A stretch of DNA of 64,000 nt from Cupriavidus taiwanensis LMG 19424 (GTDB lineage Bacteria > Pseudomonadota > Gammaproteobacteria > Burkholderiales > Burkholderiaceae). The notes under the pieces are model-generated. The model was not told the DNA's origin. It ran no database searches and was given only the letters and a program-made list of their open reading frames with translations. Location: assembly GCF_000069785.1 (NCBI RefSeq), contig NC_010530.1:62001-126000 (forward strand), in the 5' to 3' direction. This document shows positions 45,701 to 54,700 of the stretch, in pieces (positions within the stretch are counted from its first letter, which is position 1; every line of letters starts with the position of its first letter). A program made the translations under genes and the position numbers.

Positions 45701-45936
45701 CCGTGGCCGCGGCCATCATCGCGCTGGGGCACCAGCTGCATCTCAAGGTAATCGCCGAAGGGGTGGAAACCGAGGCGCAGTTTGCCTTCCTGCGCGCCCA
45801 GGGATGCGACGGGCTGCAGGGCTTCCTGTTCAGCCAGGGCGTGCCGCAGCAGGCGCTGCGCGATGTGCTGCGCAAGCCGTTACCGGTCCCCGGCACCGCG
45901 GGCACGCCGGCCGCGTCCACTCCGCAACAGGCCTGA
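42742..45936 (+). CDS. CHASE-PAS-GGDEF-EAL c-di-GMP enzyme
   Basis: The 1064-residue inner-membrane protein has a periplasmic CHASE-type sensor between two helices (about 8-25 and 315-335), PAS-like domains near 350-470 and 480-600, a GGDEF domain (RMGGDEF near 699, RQGD I-site five residues before) and an EAL domain. The EAL part keeps VEALITW near 826, NISPLQL, EVTEG, DDFGTGYS near 948, KIDKSFV and AEGVET, so both activities look possible. The start at 42742 opens directly with the first membrane helix. A TATAGT -10-like box is at 42653. It is divergent from the other cyclase. Confidence 0.9.
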   Translation: MRLTSLSPALLSLLVAAGGAMLTAGAWLQADRLERHAAQQHFDALLAQAGSALRERMQENERLLRGVAAVMTANPGASRAQWRNYLYTAQRDDLPAGTQAIGYAPLTTPQQVPRLVQAARADGLADYSIHPAGARALYAPILYIDPLDGRSMRVAGFDMLSEPTRRAALEAARDSGEPRLSAGLDPIGEPEAVARQRGALVFLPVYGAGAPLSTVAQRREAVLGYVYLSLRLGDLMRAVGASASNELELSLHEGGPAAAGALLSGGPTEGELREDGSAPLLQGERQFHYGGRSWTLRAATRPAFEAAHGPRPALLVPAAGGLATLLLAWLTYALARQGRAARQREARAVHAWEDDSAMLQACLAQSADGFVVTDAHGVVVRASERAGQLFGTNATRLAGRSLDALIPGATGVVPADAAAGSAIRRELAGLRADGDRFALRVSAARLPAAEGAASHWLWTVTDLAPERRAQDAAAMQAARYAGLLDHAAFCVITFDEDGLITGINAAGQRMLWYSSTELVGHMPVTGLHVAAELADHARALSAELGAPVAPGLPALLAKPRLGLTDEREWTWVRKGGSRMPVRLAVSALPVPAQATVAAGYQAIGYDLTERLRVDEYIRHLALHDPLTGLPNRAELGERAQALLLQARTRGERVALLLLDLDHFKRINDSLGHPVGDDVLRTMADRIKGTVRQGDLVARMGGDEFGVVLGGLRHDSEAELIAAKIQARVNEELVAGGQRLRVTPSVGMAVFPDDGDTLTELLKSADSAVYAAKQGGRARLCRFASAMAEASLARFTIEGLLGRALAGNEFRLRYQPIVDTATLTIPAVEALITWETAERGVIQPAEFIPIAEQSGLVVPLGEWTLSTACREIQALREELGRELEVAVNISPLQLRQADFPDTVARCLRQAGLPPQGLVIEVTEGILVDGGETTIETFRRLRELGVGLSIDDFGTGYSGLNYLTRLPISRLKIDKSFVDGVDTPGHDQAVAAAIIALGHQLHLKVIAEGVETEAQFAFLRAQGCDGLQGFLFSQGVPQQALRDVLRKPLPVPGTAGTPAASTPQQA

Positions 45937-46008
45937 TCGCACCCGGCGCACCGCATCCCAAATCCCCCGATACCTCCATCGGAATACTTTGCCGATCTGC
46001 CATATGGC

Positions 46009-46024
46009 TGGCATCTGCGCTGCC
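46009..46024 (+). promoter_or_regulatory. Candidate sigma54 promoter of the phosphonate ABC operon
   Basis: TGGCATCTGCGCTGCC keeps GG and GC at the 12-base distance required by sigma54 and matches TGGCA and TGC of the consensus. It lies 44 bases before the ATPase ATG. The match is incomplete. Confidence 0.35.
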
Positions 46025-46067
46025 TATGCTGGCGGCCGGTTCGATCGAGATGCAGGGAGATGCGGTG

Positions 46068-47176
<1,109 letters not shown>

Positions 47177-47180
<4 letters not shown>

Positions 47181-48904
47181 TGCGGGCCGCGACCGCTGCG
47201 CTGCCGGCACAGGCGCCGTCGTCCCATCGGCGCGGCACCGGCCTGGCCGCGCGACTGGCGCATGGCGCTCCCGCCGCGATGAAGTGGCTGTGGCTGGCCG
47301 GGCTTGCCGCTGGCCTGCTGCTGCCGCTGCTGGCGCTTTTTCGCCAGGCCTGGTTCGACGGCGCGGGCCAGTGGGTGCTGGGCGCGCGCATGGCGGCGCT
47401 GGTATCCGGCCCGAACTTCCTGCCGATGCTGGGGCGCAGTGTCGCGGTGTCGCTGACGGTGGTGGCGCTGGTGGTGCCGCTGGCGTTCGGCTTTGCCTAT
47501 GCGCTGCAGCGTTCCTGCATCGCGCTGCGGCCACTGTGGCGCGGCATTGCGCTGCTGCCGCTGTTCGCCCCGTCGCTGCTGCCGGCGATCGCGCTGGTCT
47601 ACTTGTTCGGCAACCAGGGCATCTTCCGCGGCGTGTTCGGCCCGGGCGGCATCTACGGATTCTGGGGCATCGTGCTGGGCGAGGCCTTCTACACCTTCCC
47701 GCATGCGCTGATGGTGCTGGTGGCGACGCTGTCGCTGGCCGACGCGCGCCTCTACGAAGCGGCACGCGCCATGGGTGCGGGGCCGTGGCGCACCTTCCGC
47801 ACCGTGACGCTGCCGGGCGCGCGCCAGGGCCTGTTCGCCGCGGCATGCCTAGTGCTGACGCTGGTGATCACGGACTTTGGCGTGCCCAAGGTGGTGGGCG
47901 GCGGCTACCCGGTGCTGGCGCTGGAGGCGTACAAGGCCGTGGTGGGACAGCAGCAGTTCGACCGCGGCGCGCTGATCGGCATGCTGCTGCTGGCGCCCGC
48001 GCTGCTGACCTTTGCCGTGGACATGGCGCTGCAGCGGCGCCAGCGCACGCAGCTGGGCAGCCGCGCGCAGGTCTACGTGCCGGCGCCCGAGCGCGGCCGC
48101 GACGGCGCCTGCCTGCTGCTGGTGCTGGCCGTCAGTGCCGCGCTGCTGGCGGTGGTCGCCACCGCGGTGGGGGCGTCGCTGGTCAAGCTGTGGCCCTATA
48201 ACCTGGGCCTGACGCTGGCGCACTACGACTTCGACAACATGGACGGCGGCGGCTGGCTGGCCTACCGCAACAGCCTGAAGTTGTCCGTGCTGACCGCGCT
48301 GGCCGGCACCGTGGCGATCTTCCTCGGTGCCTGGCTGACCCTGCGCACGCGCGGTCCGGCCTGGCTGCATGGCGTGCTGCGCGCGGGCTTCCTGCTGCCG
48401 ATGGCGGTGCCTGGCCTGGTGCTGGGGCTGGGCTACGTGTTCTTCTTCAACGCGCCCGGCAATCCGCTGCATCCGCTGTACGGCACCATGGCGCTGCTGG
48501 TGCTGTGCAATGTCGCGCATGGCTATACCACCGGCCACCTGACCGCTGCCGCCGCGCTGCGCCAGCTCGACCAGGAGTTCGAGGCCGCCGCGCTGTCGCT
48601 GGGCGTGGCGCCGCTGCTGACGTGCTGGCGCGTGACCGTGCCGGTGTGTCTGCCGGCGCTGCTCGATATTTTCCGCTACCTGTTCGTGTCGTCGATGACG
48701 ACGGTCTCGGCGGTGATCTTCCTGTACAGCCCCGACACCGTGCTGGCCGCGATCTCGGTGCTGAACATGGACGATGCCGGCGATACCGCGCCCGCCGCGG
48801 CGATGTCGACGCTGATCCTGCTCACCGCCGTGCTGGCGGCGCTGTTGCTGCACGCGCTGTCAGCCGGCTGGCTGCGCCGCGCGCAGCGCTGGCGCGCCGG
48901 CTGA
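47177..48904 (+). CDS. ABC transporter permease, two-domain type, putative 2-aminoethylphosphonate uptake
   Basis: The 575-residue membrane protein has 12 predicted helices in two halves, each with a BPD-type permease loop (EAARAMGAGPWRTFRTVTLPGA and EAAALSLGVAPLLTCWRVTVPV, the EAA motifs, quoted in part). Fused permeases of this kind occur in ferric iron and 2-aminoethylphosphonate systems. It begins at ATG 47177 inside the ATPase stop (ATGA), so the two are translationally coupled. Confidence 0.87.
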
Positions 48905-48967
48905 GCCTTCCGTTTTGTCATCCCGCTGCACTGCGCCACACACTGACCGATTTCAAAGGAGGAAACC

Positions 48968-50002
48968 ATGTCCCGCATCACCCGCCTTTCCGCGGCCATT
49001 GCAACCGTGGCCGCCGCCACGCTGCCGCTGCTGGCCGGCCACGCCGCCGCCGCCACCGTGCTGACGGTCTACACCGCGCTCGAAGCCGACCAGATCGCCG
49101 CCTACAAGGCCGCGTTCGAGAAGGTCCATCCCGATATCGAAATCAAGTGGGTGCGCGACTCCACCGGCATCGTCACCGCCAAGCTGCTGGCGGAGAAGGC
49201 CGCGCCGCGCGCCGACGCGGTGTGGGGCCTGGCGGGCTCCAGCCTGGCGATCCTCGACAAGGAAGGGATGCTCGAACCGTACGCGCCGAAGAACCTGGGT
49301 GCGATCGATGCCAGGTACCGCAGCGCGGCCAACCCGCCGGCATGGGTCGGCATGGACGTGTGGGGCGCGGCGATCTGCTTCAACACGGTCGAGGCGCAGA
49401 AGCAGGGCCTGCCCAGGCCCACCTCGTGGGCCGACCTGACCAAGCCGGTCTATGCCGGCAAGGTGGTGATGCCGCATCCGGCGTCGTCGGGCACGGGCTT
49501 CCTTGACGCCAGCGCATGGCTGCAGATGATGGGCGAGCAGAAGGGCTGGCAGTACATGGATGCCCTGCACAAGAACATCGGCCTGTACACGCACTCGGGT
49601 TCCAAGCCGTGCAAGATGGCCGCGCAAGGCGAGTTCCCGATCGGCATCGCGTTCGAGTACCGCGCCATGAAATCGAAGAAGGAAGGCGCGCCGATCGATA
49701 TCGTGCTGCCCAGCGAAGGCCTGGGCTGGGACATCGAGGCGACCGCCATCGTCAAGGGCACGAAGAACCTGGAAGCCGCGCGCAAGCTGGCCGACTTCTC
49801 GGCGTCGCGCGAGGCGATGGCGCTGTATGAAAAGAACTTCGCGGTGCTGGCCGTGCCAGGCATTGCCAGGCCCGACGCGTTGCTGCCGGCGGACTACGAG
49901 AAGCGGCTGATCAAGAACGACTTCCGCTGGGCCAGCGATAACCGCGACCGCATCCTGGCCGAATGGAGCAAGCGCTACGAAGGGAAGGCGGAGAAGAAAT
50001 AA
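48968..50002 (+). CDS. ABC transporter substrate-binding protein, putative 2-aminoethylphosphonate receptor
   Basis: The 344-residue periplasmic receptor has a signal peptide (MSRITRLSAAIATVAAATLP, cleavage near GHAAA) and a type II binding fold of the Fbp/AEP group: TVYTALEADQIAAYKAAFEK, then IKWVRDSTGIVTAKLLAEK. AAAGGAGG precedes the ATG. It is the third gene of the ABC operon. No phnWX or other phosphonate degradation gene is in the window, so the ligand assignment rests on family resemblance; ferric ion or a polyamine-like ligand is the alternative. Confidence 0.83.
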   Translation: MSRITRLSAAIATVAAATLPLLAGHAAAATVLTVYTALEADQIAAYKAAFEKVHPDIEIKWVRDSTGIVTAKLLAEKAAPRADAVWGLAGSSLAILDKEGMLEPYAPKNLGAIDARYRSAANPPAWVGMDVWGAAICFNTVEAQKQGLPRPTSWADLTKPVYAGKVVMPHPASSGTGFLDASAWLQMMGEQKGWQYMDALHKNIGLYTHSGSKPCKMAAQGEFPIGIAFEYRAMKSKKEGAPIDIVLPSEGLGWDIEATAIVKGTKNLEAARKLADFSASREAMALYEKNFAVLAVPGIARPDALLPADYEKRLIKNDFRWASDNRDRILAEWSKRYEGKAEKK

Positions 50003-50039
50003 GAGCCGTTGGGCCGGCGCCGCGGCGGCACGAGCAGCC

Positions 50040-50057
50040 CGCAGAAACGGGTACGCT
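50040..50057. repeat. GCGTACCC dispersed short repeat, inverted copy
   Basis: CGCAGAAACGGGTACGCT is the reverse complement of the core found at 14359 and 14559. It lies between the ABC receptor gene and the convergent PadR-like gene, between two copies of GGCGCCGCGGC. Confidence 0.65.
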
Positions 50058-50100
50058 GTCGGCGCCGCGGCCGCCGCTGACGGGCCCGATTGAGCCCGAT

Positions 50101-50430
50101 TCAGGCCGAGCGTTTGGCGTCGTCGGACGCGGACGCCGGCAGGCCGGCGTGCAGCCGGCGGTAGAGTTCGTCGATGCGCTGGCGGCTGGCCTGCAGTTCT
50201 TCGCGGCCGCGTTCGGTCAGCAGGTAGACCCGGCCGATGCCGTCGCGCAGCACGCTTTCCAGGTAACCTTCCATTTGCAGCGCACGCAGCAGGGGGCGCA
50301 CCGAGCCGATATCGACCTGGAAGCCATACTCCATCAGCATGTCGGCCAGCATGGCCACCGTGGCGGGCACTTCCAGCGCGAATTGCAGGACGTAGACGCG
50401 GGCCAGCAGGCCCAGGAACTGTCGTTTCAT
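50101..50430 (-). CDS. PadR-like winged-helix regulator
   Basis: The 109-residue protein (MKRQFLGLLARVYVLQFALE at the start) has the PadR-type winged helix: LLRALQMEGYLES in the recognition region and GIGRVYLLTERGREEL in the wing, then a short C-terminal helix. The small size fits PadR subfamily 2. It is convergent with the phosphonate ABC operon. The target and effector are unknown. In-frame sequence upstream of 50430 is Arg/Pro/Ala-rich and was not included. Confidence 0.72.
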   Translation of the reverse strand: MKRQFLGLLARVYVLQFALEVPATVAMLADMLMEYGFQVDIGSVRPLLRALQMEGYLESVLRDGIGRVYLLTERGREELQASRQRIDELYRRLHAGLPASASDDAKRSA

Positions 50431-50564
50431 GTGGATTGGCAACGCGACTGGCGCCGCGCCGGTTGACGCAGGATGCGGGCAGTGTGATGCCCGCGGCGCC
50501 GCGGGCGACGGCCAACCGAGAGGTCGGTTGCCGGTGCGCCGGGCAACGCGCATTCTACCGGATC

Positions 50565-50636
50565 AAAAAAAGAAGCCGCCAGGAGGCCTGGCGGCTTGTC
50601 GGGAATGCGTCGGAGGGGTCAATTAACTCTGGCGCA
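50565..50636 (-). ncRNA. Candidate small RNA of about 70 nucleotides
   Basis: On the minus strand a good sigma70 promoter (50643-50672) is followed by a short non-coding stretch and a strong intrinsic terminator: GCCGCCAGG-CCT-CCTGGCGGC (50595-50575), then TTC and T7 (50571-50565). No reading frame or neighbouring gene explains a promoter and terminator only 50 bases apart. A C-rich single-stranded stretch, ACCCCTCCG, could pair with ribosome binding sites. The transcript is a prediction. Confidence 0.5.
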
Positions 50637-50642
50637 GACCAG

Positions 50643-50672
50643 ATTTTAATTTAATCTAATCCGGATTGTCAC
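50643..50672 (-). promoter_or_regulatory. Predicted sigma70 promoter of the candidate small RNA
   Basis: GTGACA (50672-50667) and TAAAAT (50648-50643) are 18 bases apart on the minus strand, each matching five of six consensus bases. The spacer is AT-rich, in contrast to the surroundings. Confidence 0.55.
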
Positions 50673-50932
50673 GCGTCCGTGTCGCGTCCCCTCCTGCGAG
50701 GGGAGGGAATGAAAGGTCCCGGTAAGAAAGTGACGTATTTACGTGACATTGTGGCGAAAACGCCGCTCATTTGCGCGTAAAACTGCGAAGCTGCCCTCAA
50801 TCTCCAGCCCTTGCCAGCCAGGCAAACGATGCTGCCGGGCCACAGGTCCGAATCCGGCTTGCGGCCGGCGCTGCACCGGCGTCCAATGCGGCATTGCCGA
50901 TTTTGCCGGCGGGGTGTCCCCTCGCCTGACCA

Positions 50933-51862
50933 ATGAAACCCCTCGACTTGCTCCGCCTGCTGGCGCTGGCCGCCCTCTGGGGCGGCAGCTTCCTCTTCAT
51001 CCGCATCGGCGCGCCGGTGCTGGGGCCGGTGCCGACGGCCTTCGTGCGCGTGCTGATCGGCGCCCTGACGCTGGCGGCGTGCCTGCCGTTGCTGGGCCTG
51101 CGCTGGAACATGCAAGGCAAATGGCCGGCGGTGCTGGCGCTGGGCGTGGTCAACTCGGGCATTCCGTTCGCGATGTATGCCGTGGCGGCGCTGTGGCTGC
51201 CGGCCGGTTACTCGGCCGTGTTCAACGCCATGACCCCGCTGATGGGCGTGGCAATCGGCGCGCTGGCTTTTTCGGAACCGCTGACGCGGGCGAAGGCCAT
51301 GGGCGTGGTGCTGGGCGTGGCGGGAGTCGGGGTGCTGACGCGCACCGGGCCGGTGGCCTTTTCCACGGAGGTCCTGCTGGGGGCGCTGGCTTGCCTGTTT
51401 GCCACCGCGTGCTACGGGCTGTCGGGCTTTCTTGCCCGGCGCTGGATCACGCAGCGCGGCGGGCTGGACAGCCGGCTGGTCGCGGCCGGCAGCCTGCTCG
51501 GCGCGGCGGCGTTCCTGCTGCCCTTCTGCGTCGCGGCGCTATGGCGCCACAACACCCTGCCAGACGCGGGCGTCGGCGTGTGGGCGGCGATGGTGGGCCT
51601 GGGCACGCTGTGCACGGCGCTGGCCTACATCCTGTATTACCGGCTCATTGCGGACCTTGGCCCGGTGCGCTCGCTGACCGTCACCTTCCTGATCCCGCCG
51701 TTCGGCATGGTGTGGGGCGCGCTGTTCCTGGGCGAGGCACTGTCGTGGGCGCATGCCGCCGGCGGCGCGCTGATCGGGATGGCGGTGTGGCTGGTACTGC
51801 GGCCGGGGGCTGCGCGGGAAACGGGAAGCAGCCAGATCGCCGCGACTACCGCTGAACGCTGA
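50933..51862 (+). CDS. DMT-superfamily transporter (EamA domains)
   Basis: The 309-residue inner-membrane protein has 10 helices formed by two EamA repeats. The first repeat opens with LLALAALWGGSFLFIRIG and ends around VLGVAGVGVLTRTG; the second ends with VWGALFLGEALSWAHAAGGALIG. Members export amino acids or other metabolites. The frame could start earlier in another reading frame, but 50933 is the family start. It stands alone; the substrate is unknown. Confidence 0.88.
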   Translation: MKPLDLLRLLALAALWGGSFLFIRIGAPVLGPVPTAFVRVLIGALTLAACLPLLGLRWNMQGKWPAVLALGVVNSGIPFAMYAVAALWLPAGYSAVFNAMTPLMGVAIGALAFSEPLTRAKAMGVVLGVAGVGVLTRTGPVAFSTEVLLGALACLFATACYGLSGFLARRWITQRGGLDSRLVAAGSLLGAAAFLLPFCVAALWRHNTLPDAGVGVWAAMVGLGTLCTALAYILYYRLIADLGPVRSLTVTFLIPPFGMVWGALFLGEALSWAHAAGGALIGMAVWLVLRPGAARETGSSQIAATTAER

Positions 51863-52013
51863 CGCAGGCCACGTGGATGCGGTGGAGGCCCTACGGAGAC
51901 TACCTCGCGCAATTTGCGCAAGCGGGGATCTGATCCCGCATGCCGCGTGGGCGGATTGCCGCAACGCTCGGCATCACGGCAGCACAGCTCGACATCTGAC
52001 CGGAGCGGCCGGT

Positions 52014-52271
52014 TCAGGCCTGCGCCGCGGTGCCCACGTTGTACTGCGCGCGCACCATCATCAACACGCGGCGCGCCTGGCGCCAGTGACGCATGGCGTC
52101 GGCTTCGCTGCGTTCGGGAAAATCGACTTCGGCGCTCCAGTTGCAGCCGGTATGGTCGGGACGGTGCACGCACACCGCGCGCAGCTGGCAGTCGTGGCAG
52201 CCGGGCTCCTGGCGCAGGCACAGGTTGATCAGGTGCTTCAATTCGGACAGGGGTTTGGTCAGGCGCTCCAT
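52014..52271 (-). CDS. Small Cys-containing protein downstream of fur
   Basis: The 85-residue protein starts MERLTKPLSELKHLINLCLR and has a cysteine cluster EPGCHDCQLRAVCVHRPDHTGC in its middle (positions about 25-45), which could bind a metal or cluster. I do not recognise a family. It starts 43 bases after the fur stop on the same strand and may be co-transcribed, which hints at a link to metal homeostasis. Confidence 0.62.
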   Translation of the reverse strand: MERLTKPLSELKHLINLCLRQEPGCHDCQLRAVCVHRPDHTGCNWSAEVDFPERSEADAMRHWRQARRVLMMVRAQYNVGTAAQA

Positions 52272-52314
52272 GGATGGCTCCGTCAGGCGCGCAACATGCG
52301 GCGGGGCGGCGTGA

Positions 52315-52785
52315 TCAGGCGCTGGCCGGCAGTTCCGGCACGCGCTGCGCATCGGCAGCGCCGGCGCGGCACTGCGGGCATACGCCATACAGCACCAGCA
52401 TATGCTCGCGCAGCTCAAAGGCGTTGTCGGCGGCAACCTGGCGCTGGCGCTGCTCGATGCGCTCGTCGCGGAATTCCTCCACGCGGCCGCACGCCACGCA
52501 GATCAGGTGGTCGTGGTGACCGCCCTCGTTCAGTTCAAATACCGCGTGGTCCGACTCGAAGCTGTGCCGCAGCAGGATATCGGCCTGCACCAGCTGGTTG
52601 AGCACGCGGTACACCGTCGACAGTCCGGCATCCTCGTCCTGCGTCAGCAGGATGCGGTAGACATCTTCCGCGCTCAGGTGGCGCCGGGCGCTGGCGCGGA
52701 ACACTTCTAGGATGCGCATCCGCGGCGAGGTGGCCTTCAGGCCGGCGCGCTTGAGGTGGCTCGGGTTGGTGCTCTCGGATGACAT
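52315..52785 (-). CDS. fur: Ferric uptake regulator Fur
   Basis: The 156-residue protein is close to canonical Fur: RAGLKATSPRMRILEVF at the start, RRHLSAEDVYRILL, GLSTVYRVLNQLVQADIL (recognition helix), the metal site ELNEGGHHDHLICVACGRVEEF and the structural CPQC near the end. It represses iron uptake genes with Fe2+. The start at 52785 was chosen by homology; ATGs at 52797 and 52803 add a few residues. The Fur box at feoA is a likely target. Confidence 0.9.
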   Translation of the reverse strand: MSSESTNPSHLKRAGLKATSPRMRILEVFRASARRHLSAEDVYRILLTQDEDAGLSTVYRVLNQLVQADILLRHSFESDHAVFELNEGGHHDHLICVACGRVEEFRDERIEQRQRQVAADNAFELREHMLVLYGVCPQCRAGAADAQRVPELPASA

Positions 52786-53245
52786 GGCGGATGGCATAGG
52801 CATGCTGCGGCTGGCGCCCCGCAGTCAGGGCGGCGCCCGGCCTGGCGCCGCACGGGCACGGCGTCAGTGGCTTGGCGGAATTTCAGGCGGGAAGCGCCAG
52901 GGCCGGCCGGGCGCTGGCGCCCTCGTCCCTGGCGGCGCGACGTGCCTGCACGGCGCGCGGAATAAAAAGGTGGCCTGGCTTGCCGCCGGAAGACGCGATC
53001 GGGAAAGCGGGGTCTGGTTGCTTTCCCGATCTTCCGGAGACTGGCTACTACCAAACGCTCCGCGTGACGGAGCGGTCCCCACAAAAGTCGGTATCGAAGG
53101 CCGCGGGGGCGGCCGCCGGAAATCTGTCATGCCCGCCAGCGCTGGATGCCGTCGCGTGCCGCGAGGGGGGCCAGCCTGGCCGGTCTGCCCGCGACGTCCG
53201 GTGCTTGTCTGTGTGCACCGCGCGTCAGGCAGTGATCGAATAGTA

Positions 53246-53264
53246 AATGGGAATCGATCTCATT
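53246..53264. promoter_or_regulatory. Fur-like box between fur and the porin
   Basis: AATGGGAATCGATCTCATT shares AATG, AATCG and TCATT at the same spacing with the feoA Fur box (AATGAAAATCGTTTTCATT). It lies 460 bases from fur and 280 from the porin, with no gene directly beside it. Confidence 0.5.
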
Positions 53265-53273
53265 ACAAGGAAA

Positions 53274-53301
53274 ATTTTCGGGTAGAGATTTTCGGGTAGA
53301 G
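53274..53301. repeat. Perfect 14-bp tandem duplication
   Basis: ATTTTCGGGTAGAG occurs twice without a gap. It lies just right of the Fur-like box and could be an insertion footprint or two direct regulatory sites. Confidence 0.7.
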
Positions 53302-53368
53302 CACATTCTGTTCGGCAGTGACTTCCCCTACGCGCCCGGATCTTCAGGCGGCTCGGGGAAAACCATTA

Positions 53369-53385
53369 TTTGACACTGTCTCAAA
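53369..53385. promoter_or_regulatory. Operator 1 and promoter -35 of the porin gene
   Basis: TTTGACACTGTCTCAAA is a TTTGA-N7-TCAAA dyad. It includes a -35 box TTGACA, followed after 17 bases by CAATAT (53393). The preceding sequence ACCATTATTTGACA is identical to that at the hydrolase promoter. Confidence 0.65.
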
Positions 53386-53397
53386 ATACCCTCAATA

Positions 53398-53415
53398 TTG
53401 ATTGTATATCAAATA
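53398..53415. promoter_or_regulatory. Operator 2 of the porin gene
   Basis: TTGATTGTATATCAAATA contains the dyad TTGAT-N5-ATCAA. It is shared, with 16 of 18 bases, with the promoter of the Bug receptor gene at 63411. It lies just after the predicted -10 box. Confidence 0.6.
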
Positions 53416-53527
53416 AATGAAAAGGCCATCGTAGCATTAGCGAGATTTCGATGTGCCCGCGAACACGAGACGCAAGCCCCCCGACGCGATGAATCCTCGG
53501 CGGGGCTCTACCATCACCGGAGGAGCC

Positions 53528-54592
53528 ATGAAGAAATACCTGCCCATCGCGGGCGCCATGCTCGCGGCGGCGGTCACGCACGCCCATGCGCAGTCGTCGG
53601 TCACGCTTTATGGTGTGGCGGACATCGGCATCGAGTACCTGAACCATGTGCCCGATGCCACGCGGCAGAGTAGCAACCTCTTCCGTATGACGTCCGGCAA
53701 TATCGCCGGAAGTCGCTGGGGCATGCGCGGTGTCGAAGATCTTGGCGGTGGGCTGAAGGGTGTGTTCGTGCTGGAAGGCGGTATGGTGCTCGACACAGGG
53801 ATGGCATCGCAGGGCGGACGGCTCTTCGGGCGCAAGGCGTACGTCGGACTGGACAGCAACGCGTTCGGGCAGTTCACCATGGGGCGACATCACAACCTGA
53901 TGTTCGACCTGATCATCACGTATGACCCAATGTACTTTGCACCGAAGTACTCGGCCTTCAGCCATGATCCGTGGTTGGCGGGTAGGGTCGACAATGCGGC
54001 CAAATACACAGGCAAGTTTGGCGGCCTGACGATTTCAGGGCTTTACAGTTTCGGTGTTGATTCGACTGTAGCTAATGGATCGGAGGTTCCCGGAAATAGC
54101 CGAGTCGGCCGCGACATGAGCGCTGGCTTCAGCTACCAGGCCGGAAAGTTCCGCTTCGGCGGTGTCTATGATCAGCTCAACGGCAATTCAGCCTCGAAGG
54201 CAAGCCTCACCGAACGACGTTATGTCGGTGCCGCGGCGGTTGACGTTGGTCCCGTGACGGCATACCTCGGCTACCGCCGTCTGGTGAGCCAACTCGTGAC
54301 GACGATGTCCCGCACAGATTTGATGTGGGCGGGGGCAAACTGGAACCTCGCACCGAACTTTGCATTGACTGGGGCGGTATACAAAACCAACGATCGTACC
54401 TCGGCGAGGGATCCCATCTCATTCGTGGTATCCGCCGATTACCGGTTGTCGAAGCGTACCGATGCCTATGTGACCGCGTCTTACACAAAGAACAAGAGCG
54501 GATCGGCGCTAAGCGCGAACGGCTATGACGGTTCCGTCCTGCCCGGTGAAAATCAAATTGGCGCCGTCATCGGCATGCGCCACAGCTTCTAA
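53528..54592 (+). CDS. Gram-negative general porin (beta-proteobacterial type)
   Basis: The 354-residue outer-membrane porin has signal peptide MKKYLPIAGAMLAAAVTHAHA and the family start QSSVTLYGVADIGIEYLN. It shows GSRWGMRGVEDLGGGLKG and FGRKAYVGLDSNAFGQFTMGR and ends in RHSF with terminal Phe. The start has GGAGGAG upstream. Codon choice is less GC-biased than in the neighbours left of 53 kb. It is the first gene of the catabolic island, with its own operator-covered promoter and a strong terminator, and probably admits the island's substrate. Confidence 0.92.
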   Translation: MKKYLPIAGAMLAAAVTHAHAQSSVTLYGVADIGIEYLNHVPDATRQSSNLFRMTSGNIAGSRWGMRGVEDLGGGLKGVFVLEGGMVLDTGMASQGGRLFGRKAYVGLDSNAFGQFTMGRHHNLMFDLIITYDPMYFAPKYSAFSHDPWLAGRVDNAAKYTGKFGGLTISGLYSFGVDSTVANGSEVPGNSRVGRDMSAGFSYQAGKFRFGGVYDQLNGNSASKASLTERRYVGAAAVDVGPVTAYLGYRRLVSQLVTTMSRTDLMWAGANWNLAPNFALTGAVYKTNDRTSARDPISFVVSADYRLSKRTDAYVTASYTKNKSGSALSANGYDGSVLPGENQIGAVIGMRHSF

Positions 54593-54629
54593 AGCGGCTT
54601 CATCTTCTGTGCGGCATTGCCGTACCTTG

Positions 54630-54665
54630 AAAGCACGCGCCCTGGCAGGCGCGTGCTTCTTTTTC
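54630..54665 (+). terminator. Rho-independent terminator after the porin
   Basis: AAGCACGCGCC-CTGGCA-GGCGCGTGCTT followed by CTTTTT, 38 bases after the stop codon. Confidence 0.92.
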
Positions 54666-54700
54666 CGCATGATCAACGAACGCGACAAGGTTTACCATTA

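Larger units (their letters stand above)
50431..50932. other. Intergenic region with a candidate small RNA
   Basis: No protein gene is supported in these 502 bases. The left part holds the candidate RNA on the minus strand. The middle has an unusually AT-rich patch (50628-50668) and a short CCCCTCC/GGAGGGG dyad (50688-50708). The right part leads to the DMT gene. Confidence 0.5.
52786..53527. other. Long intergenic region between fur and the porin
   Basis: No gene is supported in these 742 bases; the open frames have Arg/Pro-rich or frameless composition. It contains an inverted repeat around GGAAAGC...GCTTTCC (53000-53027), a Fur-like box (53246), a perfect 14-bp tandem repeat (53274) and the porin promoter with two operators (53369, 53398). 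Base composition drops to the right of 53230, near the likely left end of the catabolic island. Confidence 0.5.

Noticed and set aside
43426..45741. 771-residue open frame on the minus strand opposite the GGDEF-EAL gene
   Set aside because: It is rich in His, Gln, Arg and Ala with no domain, and is the antisense shadow of a gene with clear CHASE, GGDEF and EAL motifs. Long antisense frames are normal at this GC content.
52712..53299. Open frames on both strands between fur and the porin
   Set aside because: Overlap each other and fur, show no family resemblance, and have Arg/Gly/Pro-rich composition. Treated as intergenic.
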